NCBI GenBank assembly: GCA_020854145.1
Contig: JADZFZ010000904.1
Span: 1-48,183, forward strand
Origin: Deltaproteobacteria bacterium
Lineage (GTDB): Bacteria; Myxococcota_A; Polyangia; Polyangiales; JADZFZ01
Length of the DNA: 48,183 bases
Reading direction: 5' to 3'
The position numbers were made by a program, and so were the translations under genes. Under the pieces are notes generated by a model, which made no database searches, was not told the origin of the DNA, and saw only the letters and a list, made by a program, of their open reading frames with translations. Below, piece by piece: positions 41,987 through 48,183 of the stretch (positions are counted from its first letter, which is position 1; the number at the start of each line of letters is the position of its first letter).

Positions 41987-43459
41987 TCAGATCGAGCGCA
42001 AGAACGCGATGAGCGCGTGCTTGTCGTCGTCGCTCAGGCCGTCACACGTGAATCGATGGCCGCCGTCGCCATACGCAGGCTCCGTGATCGTCGGCCTCTC
42101 GTGCCCGTCGAGGCAGAACAGATCCTCCAGGCTCTCGACCGAGCCATTGTGCAAGAAGAGTCTCGAAGCGTGCAGACCCGCCAGCCGTGGCGACTTCAAT
42201 CGACCGGTCAGCGGATCCAGACCTTCCGAATCGATCCCACAACACGGCTGCCCGTCGCCATCCGGATCCATCCACCGTCGCATCACGTCGTCGGTGCCAA
42301 TCTCTTCGTAGTCGAACAGCCGCCGGCCACCACCGCGAGGCCCGTCGTGACAGCCGGTGCACCCGGCGTCGGCGAACAATCGGCGCCCCGTCTCCACGCG
42401 CTCGGCGTCCTGCGCGACGGTGGGAGCCGGTGGACGCAACGCCATCACGAGCTCCTCCAGCGGCCGCAGTCGCTCGTGGTCCCACCGTTCGTGCACGCCC
42501 TGGAACAGCACGACGAAACCGTCGAGAAACCGCCCGACGCTCGTGGCGCCGCCGGTCCATGCGAGCATCGCGTCGGGCATCCCCGCGCGACGAATCTCGT
42601 CTTCGTTCGGGATTCCCCAGATCGTCGGCACCTTGCTGATCGTGTGAATGCCGTCGTCGAGCGGAACCGGTGCCATCAGGAAGTCCTGATTCGACCCCCT
42701 CCACGTCGCGTAATGCCGCTCCATCTCCGGGCTGAGGGTCACCATCGCGCCCGAGCCCACGAGCGGCGCCAGGTCCGACAGCAGTCGATCGCGGATCGTC
42801 GGGTCGCTCTCGATCCGGTCGAGGAGCGGCTGAATCGCCGCGATTGCGTCGGGGTCGTGCTGGTCGGGTCGTTGCGTGATCGCCACGAGCGGCGTCAGCA
42901 CGAGCGCCAGGATGTGCTTGCCGTACTGGTACTCGTGATTGGGCGCCCCGATCGCGAACCGGCCGTCCGGCATCCGCCCCAGATGACAGCTCGCGCACGT
43001 GAACGTCACCGTCGGTGCGTCGCGAATCGGAGCGGCCGGCGCGAGCCCGAGCGGCAGGCCGTCATCGCGGGTCGGGTTCCCGAACATCCCGTAACGCTCG
43101 AACGAAGGTCCGACCTCTTCGGGCAGCTCGCGCAGGACGGTCTCCACCAGCGCGCGCGGGACGCCGGGCGCCTCGAAGCTCTCGTAGAAGAACATCCACT
43201 TCCCGCACTGCAGCATCGCCCGCCGGTCGTCGGGCGCGGCCGACCAACGTTCGCACGCGCCTTCGAGCGCGCCGTGCTCGAGGAGCTCCGACAAGTCGTC
43301 CGAGACCAGAACGAGGCCTTCGGACACGTCCGGTTGGGCCGCGAACGGGTCCACGATCCCGCCGCCGTCATCGGCCGTGCACCCCACGATCGCCGCTACG
43401 CACAGGATCGAGCTGGCAGCGACGCCGACGCCCGGGCGAAATGAATGGCCGTTCATCAT
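41987..43459 (-). CDS. Di-haem cytochrome c lipoprotein (peroxidase/MauG-like)
   Basis: The protein has 490 residues from the first of two ATGs (43459). The signal ends in lipobox IVGC. Two haem c sites are seen: FTCASCH (about residue 150) and AGCTGCH (about residue 385). The second domain ends with SPRLAGLHASRLFLHNGSVE, LEDLFCLDG and LSDDDKHALIAFLRSI, as in di-haem cytochrome c peroxidases and MauG-like proteins, where such segments close the electron-accepting domain. Spacing of the haem sites (about 235 residues) is larger than in classical CcpA (about 150). It may reduce peroxide or oxidise another substrate in the periplasm. The neighbour upstream is a divergent acyl-CoA dehydrogenase gene 112 bases away. 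Confidence 0.8.
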   Translation of the reverse strand: MMNGHSFRPGVGVAASSILCVAAIVGCTADDGGGIVDPFAAQPDVSEGLVLVSDDLSELLEHGALEGACERWSAAPDDRRAMLQCGKWMFFYESFEAPGVPRALVETVLRELPEEVGPSFERYGMFGNPTRDDGLPLGLAPAAPIRDAPTVTFTCASCHLGRMPDGRFAIGAPNHEYQYGKHILALVLTPLVAITQRPDQHDPDAIAAIQPLLDRIESDPTIRDRLLSDLAPLVGSGAMVTLSPEMERHYATWRGSNQDFLMAPVPLDDGIHTISKVPTIWGIPNEDEIRRAGMPDAMLAWTGGATSVGRFLDGFVVLFQGVHERWDHERLRPLEELVMALRPPAPTVAQDAERVETGRRLFADAGCTGCHDGPRGGGRRLFDYEEIGTDDVMRRWMDPDGDGQPCCGIDSEGLDPLTGRLKSPRLAGLHASRLFLHNGSVESLEDLFCLDGHERPTITEPAYGDGGHRFTCDGLSDDDKHALIAFLRSI

Positions 43460-43571
43460 GCGGCTTCGTCGCCGATCACGGCGGGGCACGCAAGCTCGCG
43501 GCGTGCGCAAGGTCGCGTCTCCCGATCATCGTTCGATCGATCGACGGTCGGCGCTGCTACGTTCGGTCGCC

Positions 43572-44756
43572 ATGGACCTGTCGTTCACTCCCGAGCAAGA
43601 GGCCTTCCGCGCCGACGTTCGTCGGTTCATCGCGGACTCGATGCCGCCGAGCATCCGGGCCAAGGCCGAAGACGATGCCCATTTCGAGCACGAAGAGGTG
43701 ATGGAGTGGCACCGCGTCCTCTATCGAAAGGGATGGGTCGCGCCGCATTGGCCGAAGGAGCACGGCGGACCGGGCCTCGACGCCACCGAGCGATTCATCC
43801 TCCAGGACGAGCTCGAGGTCGCGGGTGCGCCGATGTTGTCGCCATTCGGCCTCTCGATGGTGGGACCGCTCCTCATGCAATTCGGCACTCCCGCCCAGCA
43901 GCAGCGATTCCTCCCGAAGATCCTCTCCGGTGACGAAGCGTGGTGCCAGGGTTACTCCGAGCCCAATGCCGGAAGCGACCTCGCGTCGCTCCGGTGCTCG
44001 GCGGTGGACGACGGTCAGGGTCATTTCGTCGTCAACGGGCAGAAGACTTGGACGACGTACGCTCAGTATGCCGATTGGATCTTCTGCCTCGTCCGCACCG
44101 ACGCCTCGGTCAAGAAGCAGGCTGGGATCAGCTTCGTCCTCATCGACATGAAGTCCCCGGGCGTCGAGGTGAAGCCGATGCTGACGCTCGGGCACACCAC
44201 CGCCTTCTGCGACACGTTCTTCGAGAACGTCCGCGTCCCGAAGGAGAACCTGGTCGGCCCGCTCAACGGCGGTTGGACGCTCGCCAAAGCGCTCCTCGGC
44301 CACGAGCGCACCCTGATCGCCGCGGTGGGCTCTTCGCGTCGCGCGCTCCTGCGCGTCAAGCGAATCGCCGCCAAGACGATGGCGCACGGGCGTCCGTTGC
44401 TCGACGATCCCGCGTGGCGTGCGCGGATCGCCCGCATGGAGGTCGCGCTGCTCGGGCTGCAGTGGACCAACTACCGCGCGCTCGCCGGCGCGGCGCTCGG
44501 TCACGCACCCGGACCCGAGTCGTCCATCCTGAAGATTCGCGGCGCCGAGATCCTGCAGCAGATCTACGAGCTCGCGATGGAGGTCATGGGGCAGAGCTCG
44601 CTCACCTGGTACGACGACGCCGGTCTCGTCGACCCCCTCGAACGCCACGTCGGGCCGAGCTTCTGTTATTACCGCGCCACGACGATCTACGGCGGCAGCA
44701 ACGAGATTCAGCGCAACGTGATTGCCAAGTGGATTCTCGGCCTCCCGGAGAGATGA
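43572..44756 (+). CDS. Acyl-CoA dehydrogenase, first of an adjacent pair
   Basis: The protein has 394 residues. It oxidises acyl-CoA with FAD. Landmarks: FTPEQEAFRADVRRFI, FAD/substrate loop CQGYSEPNAGSDLASLR, GQKTWTTYAQYADWIFCLVR, VRVPKENLVGPLNGGWTLAK, and the C-terminal IYGGSNEIQRNVIAKWILG. The residue that is the catalytic Glu in medium-chain enzymes (IYEGT) is Gly here, as in heteromeric or long-chain types where the base lies elsewhere. The ATG has no strong ribosome binding site; earlier in-frame starts give unlike sequence. One base separates its stop from the next start, so the two products probably form one complex. Confidence 0.9.
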   Translation: MDLSFTPEQEAFRADVRRFIADSMPPSIRAKAEDDAHFEHEEVMEWHRVLYRKGWVAPHWPKEHGGPGLDATERFILQDELEVAGAPMLSPFGLSMVGPLLMQFGTPAQQQRFLPKILSGDEAWCQGYSEPNAGSDLASLRCSAVDDGQGHFVVNGQKTWTTYAQYADWIFCLVRTDASVKKQAGISFVLIDMKSPGVEVKPMLTLGHTTAFCDTFFENVRVPKENLVGPLNGGWTLAKALLGHERTLIAAVGSSRRALLRVKRIAAKTMAHGRPLLDDPAWRARIARMEVALLGLQWTNYRALAGAALGHAPGPESSILKIRGAEILQQIYELAMEVMGQSSLTWYDDAGLVDPLERHVGPSFCYYRATTIYGGSNEIQRNVIAKWILGLPER

Positions 44757-44757
44757 G

Positions 44758-45894
44758 ATGGACTTTCAGCTCAGCCAAGATCAGAAGCTCCTCGCCGAGA
44801 CCGCCGCGTCCTTCGCCCAGAAGTCGTCGCCCGTCTCGCGCTTCCGCAAGCTGCGCGACGATCCCGTCGGTTGGGATCCGGCGGTGTGGCGCCAGATGGG
44901 CGAGCTCGGCTGGCTCGCGTTGCCGCTACCGGAGGCCGCGGGGGGATTCGGCGGCAGCTTCGTCGACGTCTGCATCCTCCTGGAGAAGCTCGCCACCACC
45001 CTCGTCCCGGAGCCCTACCTCTCCTCGGTCGTCCTGGCCGGGATGACGCTCGGACACGCCGGAACCGCCGAGCAGCACGAGCGCTGGCTGGCACCGATGC
45101 TCGAGGGACGATCCACGATCGCTCTCGCGTGGGCGGAGCGCGACGCCCGTTACGATCCGACGCGCGTCGCGACCCGCGCAGAGCGCACCGGCGACGCTTG
45201 GCGATTGTCGGGCGAGAAGTGTTGGGTGCTGGACGGGCACCACGCGAGTCAATTCGTCGTCTCCGCCGTCACCGACGACGGTCTCGCGCTGTTCGTCGTC
45301 GACCGGAGCGCTCTGGGCACGACCGTCACGCCGACGCGCACCATCGACGGCCGTCGTGCCGCGTTCGTTCGCCTCGACGGAGCGACGGTCGCGGACGACG
45401 CGCGCCTCGGAGCGCCAGGCACGGCGGGTCGGCTCCTCGACCGAGTCCTCGACGGTGCGGCAGTGGCCGCCTGCGCCGAGGGCCTGGGAATCTGTCAGAC
45501 GGTCCTGGACATGACCGTCGGCTATCTCAAGACCCGAGAGCAGTTCGGCGTGAAGATTGGCACCTTCCAGGTGCTCCAGCACCGTGCCGTCGACATGTTC
45601 GTGCAGGTCGAGCTGGCGCGATCGCTGACTACCCTGGCGGCCGTGAAGGTCGGCGGCGACGACGATGACGAGCGCCGGAAGGCCGTCAGCGCCGCCAAGA
45701 TCCAGCTCTCCTCCGGTGGCAGTTACGTCGTACGGCAAGCGATTCAGCTCCACGGCGGCATCGGTGTCACCGACGAGCACGACGTGGGGCTGTACTTCAA
45801 GCGGCTCGTCGCGCTCAACGCGCTCTTCGGCGACGAAGAGGATCACGTGGCGCGATTCGCCGCTCGTCCGGGATTCTCCACCACCGTCTGCTGA
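44758..45894 (+). CDS. Acyl-CoA dehydrogenase-like partner subunit
   Basis: The protein has 378 residues and shares the ACAD fold: FQLSQDQKLLAETAASFAQK, GWLALPLPEAAGGFGG, GEKCWVLDGHHASQFVV, YLKTREQFGVKIGTFQVLQH and QLHGGIGVTDEHDVGLYFKR. The FAD loop (AWAERDARYDPTR) is degenerate compared with its neighbour, and the C-terminus lacks the GTSEIQ-type motif. Such a pair of full and degenerate ACADs is known from alpha2-beta2 enzymes of steroid side-chain breakdown in actinobacteria. Here the substrate is unknown. ATG at 44758 with GGAGAGATGAG upstream, coupled to the gene before it. Confidence 0.87.
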   Translation: MDFQLSQDQKLLAETAASFAQKSSPVSRFRKLRDDPVGWDPAVWRQMGELGWLALPLPEAAGGFGGSFVDVCILLEKLATTLVPEPYLSSVVLAGMTLGHAGTAEQHERWLAPMLEGRSTIALAWAERDARYDPTRVATRAERTGDAWRLSGEKCWVLDGHHASQFVVSAVTDDGLALFVVDRSALGTTVTPTRTIDGRRAAFVRLDGATVADDARLGAPGTAGRLLDRVLDGAAVAACAEGLGICQTVLDMTVGYLKTREQFGVKIGTFQVLQHRAVDMFVQVELARSLTTLAAVKVGGDDDDERRKAVSAAKIQLSSGGSYVVRQAIQLHGGIGVTDEHDVGLYFKRLVALNALFGDEEDHVARFAARPGFSTTVC

Positions 45895-45930
45895 GTGAGT
45901 CGCGGCGTCTGAACGGAACGAGGTGGCTTC

Positions 45931-46365
45931 TCAATCCACGGCTCGTTTGCCACCCCATTTGCCGACGATCTCGTCGTCGAACCGGTCGGCTGCGGACAGC
46001 ACGCCCATCACCGTCGACCGAAGCTCGGGTGGATTGCACGTCGAGCCCACGATCGTGTGCTGGAACACCACGCTGCCGTTCTCCTCGAGGCCGAATGCCC
46101 CGAACAAGCAGTCGTCGTTCGCCCTCAGCAAGAACCGCATGAGCTCCGCGTCCACACGTGCATCCCGCACCACGACGGAGCGTGCGCGGATCACCGCGTC
46201 GTCGGCGCCCCACGCCTCCACCCTCACCTCGACGCGCGCCGACCCGAAGCCCAGCCCGAGCACGGGCCGAGACTCGTCGAACGACACGGCCTCGCCGTAT
46301 ACCTCACGCATCCACGTCGCGACCTTGACGTAGACGTCCTCGTGCACTGCGCTCGCGAGCTCCAT
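45931..46365 (-). CDS. YbjN / type III chaperone-fold protein
   Basis: The protein has 144 residues. The pattern MRFLLRANDDCLFGAFGLEE, GSVVFQHTIVGSTCN, then a long helix ELRSTVMGVLSAADRFDDEI is that of the YbjN/CesT-like fold, found in secretion chaperones and in YbjN regulators. It is cytoplasmic, with no signal. Its start is three bases after the P450 stop, so it is the second gene of a two-gene unit with the P450. No secretion genes adjoin it, and a role as partner or regulator is only inference. Confidence 0.75.
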   Translation of the reverse strand: MELASAVHEDVYVKVATWMREVYGEAVSFDESRPVLGLGFGSARVEVRVEAWGADDAVIRARSVVVRDARVDAELMRFLLRANDDCLFGAFGLEENGSVVFQHTIVGSTCNPPELRSTVMGVLSAADRFDDEIVGKWGGKRAVD

Positions 46366-46368
46366 CGC

Positions 46369-47736
46369 TCACCCCACTCCCGTCGATGACGTTCGTCTAC
46401 GCGGACCGACCACGCGAATCGGCGGTCCACCCTCGGGTGCCATGAAGAACCCGCGGCGCTCGACCGCGACCTCCGGCACCGTCAGCTCGAGATCCCAGCC
46501 GCCGAGCACGGCTGCCAATACGACCTTCATCTCGAGCAGCGCGAACGCGAGCCCGATGCATCGGCGAATCCCACCACCGAACGGCGTCCATTCGTAGGGA
46601 TTGGGGGTCTTGACGCCGATGAATCGCTCGGGCCGGAACTCGTCCGCGTCGTCGTACACGTCCGGCCGACGGTGCAGCAGATAGAGACAGTTCGTGACGG
46701 TCGTCCCGGCCGGCAGGTCGTAGCCGCCGAGCTTCGTGTCACGCGTCAGCTTGCGCGATCCGCCGATCGGCATGATCGGCCTGAATCGCAGGGTCTCCTT
46801 CACGAAAGCATCGAGGTACTCGAGCTTGGGCAGGTGCGAGCGCGACAACGGCTCCGATCCCACGACGGTGTCCAGCTCTGCACGCAGCTTCGCGAGCACG
46901 TCGGGCAATGCGAGCGCGCGCTCGAACGCCCACGCGAGCCCCGTGGCGGTGGTCTCGTGACCCGCGAGCAACATCGTCACGAGCTCGTCGCGGAGCTCTT
47001 TGTCGGACAGCTGATTGCCCTCCTCGTCCTTCACTTGCAGGAGCAGCGACATGATGTCGCTCTTTCCCTCGATCGGCTCGGTACGACGGCGTCGGATCTC
47101 GGCGTAGAGGGCCTCGTCGGTCTGCTCGATGATGTGGACGATCTTCCCCCATGGGCTGAATCGCCCGAGATCGATCTGCAGCGCAGGCACGAGCAGGATG
47201 GGCGAGCCGAGACCAATCTCCGCGAGACGCGTCAGCAGGTCTCCGAGCCGTTTGCCGTCGGCGCTGTCGTCGAGCCCGAAGACGGCTCTCAAGATGACGT
47301 CGCACGTCATCCGCTGCGTCTCCGCCTGCATCGTGACCACTTGGCCTGCTCCCCAGCTGCCCGCGCGCGCGAGCGTGATGTCGCGCGTGATGTCGACGTA
47401 CTCCTGCATGCGCTCGCCGTGAAATGGCGGCAGAAGGAGCCGCCTGCGCGCCAGGTGCTCCTTGTCGTCCATCGTGAGCACCGTGCTCGAGCCGGTGATC
47501 GCACCGAAGACGCTCTTGTTGGCCTCGCCCGCGTGCAACACCTCGGGCTCGCCCGTGAACATCTCCTTGAGATGCTCGGGCTTCGTGAGAAAGACCCAGT
47601 CCCCGCTGCCGACGAGCTTCAGGGTGAAGATGTCGCCGTGCTTGGCGCGACACTCCTCCAACAGCGGGATGGGCTTGGTGACGTAGCGAATCGTCTGGAA
47701 GATGGCCGCGCTCTGCGGCCCGGGCGGCAGCGACAT
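46369..47736 (-). CDS. Cytochrome P450, CYP110-like
   Basis: The protein has 455 residues from ATG 47736, which has GGAGG five bases upstream; an in-frame start 14 codons earlier has none. N-terminal SLPPGPQSAAIFQTIRYV, PPFHGERMQEYVDITRDI, I-helix oxygen-binding LLAGHETTATGLAWAFER, ExxR in VKETLRFRP, and haem loop FGGGIRRCIGLAFALLEMK with the Cys ligand. Sequence is close to the CYP110 group, of which some oxidise fatty acids. There is no membrane anchor and no fused reductase, so electron donors are supplied elsewhere. It lies in a region with two acyl-CoA dehydrogenases, which fits lipid breakdown, though it is on the opposite strand. Confidence 0.93.
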   Translation of the reverse strand: MSLPPGPQSAAIFQTIRYVTKPIPLLEECRAKHGDIFTLKLVGSGDWVFLTKPEHLKEMFTGEPEVLHAGEANKSVFGAITGSSTVLTMDDKEHLARRRLLLPPFHGERMQEYVDITRDITLARAGSWGAGQVVTMQAETQRMTCDVILRAVFGLDDSADGKRLGDLLTRLAEIGLGSPILLVPALQIDLGRFSPWGKIVHIIEQTDEALYAEIRRRRTEPIEGKSDIMSLLLQVKDEEGNQLSDKELRDELVTMLLAGHETTATGLAWAFERALALPDVLAKLRAELDTVVGSEPLSRSHLPKLEYLDAFVKETLRFRPIMPIGGSRKLTRDTKLGGYDLPAGTTVTNCLYLLHRRPDVYDDADEFRPERFIGVKTPNPYEWTPFGGGIRRCIGLAFALLEMKVVLAAVLGGWDLELTVPEVAVERRGFFMAPEGGPPIRVVGPRRRTSSTGVG

Positions 47737-47875
47737 GGAACCTCCGTCGTCGGCGGCGACTACGCGGCCGGAGACCAATCGGATTCGAAACCCCTCTTCA
47801 CGGGGGAGTCACGGGAGGGTCAGGCTCGCAGCGCAGCCCCGGATTGCCGCGAGCACAGCCCCGCCACCAGCCAGC

Positions 47876-47918
47876 ACGGAGCTCGATCGTTGCGAGGGGG
47901 CTCGACGGAGCTCGATCG
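47876..47918. repeat. Direct repeat of 14 bases near the right end
   Basis: ACGGAGCTCGATCG occurs at 47876-47889 and again at 47905-47918, start to start 29 bases. It lies in the 198-base gap between the P450 start and the small secreted protein gene, downstream of the latter. It contains the palindromes GAGCTC and CGATCG. No function is apparent. Confidence 0.5.
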
Positions 47919-47934
47919 ACGCGCCGCCGACGAC

Positions 47935-48180
47935 CTATCGGCCGGTCCCGTTGAGGTCGCACCGGTTCCCGGCACGCTGCAACGGATGGTAGTGGTGCGG
48001 GCGGGGCCGCTGGACACAGGCGATGCAGTAGTTGACCTGTGTCGGCGTCAGCCCGCCCGCCCGGCACTGCGCCGCCGTGCGCCGCGCGTTGGCCGTCGGG
48101 TGCGCGAGCGCCACCGACGCGATCCCCGTCAGAACGAAGCATCCGATTGCGAGCAACGTGTTCCGCGTGTTCACGAACAT
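47935..48180 (-). CDS. Small secreted Cys-containing protein
   Basis: The protein has 81 residues. Residues 1-26 are a signal peptide (NTLLAIGCFVLTGIASVALA) with an ALA cleavage site. The mature part of about 55 residues has four Cys (AAQCRAGG, VNYCIACVQRP, GNRCDLNG) and a His/Pro-rich centre (RPRPHHYHPLQ). The Cys could form two disulfides; the His cluster could bind metal. I do not recognise the family. The ATG is within three bases of the window edge, so a longer start or a ribosome binding site cannot be checked. Confidence 0.6.
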   Translation of the reverse strand: MFVNTRNTLLAIGCFVLTGIASVALAHPTANARRTAAQCRAGGLTPTQVNYCIACVQRPRPHHYHPLQRAGNRCDLNGTGR

Positions 48181-48183
48181 TCC

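Noticed and set aside
1..48183. tRNA, rRNA, insertion sequence, prophage or toxin-antitoxin genes
   Set aside because: None could be supported by reading both strands; no transposase or integrase motifs and no tRNA cloverleaf were recognised.

Overview
The window is high-GC bacterial DNA (many GTG starts, one TTG start, codons ending in G/C). Its content suggests a myxobacterium-like deltaproteobacterium: an FHA-type sigma-54 activator, a DUF2330 protein, many small lipoproteins and Cys-rich secreted proteins. A Sandaracinaceae-like host is my best guess, from gene content only. No rRNA, tRNA, CRISPR array, insertion sequence or phage gene was seen.

Layout. (1) 1-3775: the start of a DUF2330 protein (cut by the left edge), a fused chorismate mutase/prephenate dehydrogenase, a small HEAT-like protein and a YkgJ-type Cys-cluster protein. 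(2) 3886-29502: a type VI secretion system (T6SS) in two divergent blocks. On the minus strand the order of transcription is tssJ-tssK-tssL-tssM-tagF-tssA-tssB-tssC. Upstream of it lie an FHA-sigma-54 activator, a 99-residue three-repeat protein and a small zinc-ribbon protein. On the plus strand the order is hcp-tssE-tssF-tssG-clpV-FHA(tagH)-lipoprotein-sheath fusion. (3) 29534-38114: housekeeping and mixed genes (a methyltransferase, a GapN-like dehydrogenase, a PH-domain protein, DNA polymerase IV, an RlmN-like radical SAM enzyme, a response regulator, a thioredoxin-like lipoprotein and a membrane protein). (4) 38135-48180: a threonine dehydratase-like enzyme with CstA, a Cys-rich lipoprotein, a di-haem cytochrome lipoprotein, two adjacent acyl-CoA dehydrogenases, a YbjN-like protein with a CYP110-like P450, and a small secreted protein.

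How the T6SS works together: TssJ-L-M form the envelope complex. TssK-E-F-G (with TssA) form the baseplate. TssB/TssC form the sheath around the Hcp tube, and ClpV recycles the contracted sheath. TagF and the FHA protein are post-translational regulators. The spike (VgrG), PAAR tip, effectors and the Thr kinase/phosphatase pair are not in this window.

The most unusual points are: a second sheath protein in which a TssB-like and a TssC-like half are joined in one chain (27838-29502), beside a normal tssB/tssC pair; a hairpin that hides the ribosome binding site of that gene; a probable ATT start codon for clpV; an unknown 99-residue protein with three WSD repeats; and a cluster of TTGGAC/GTCCAA half-sites between the two T6SS blocks.
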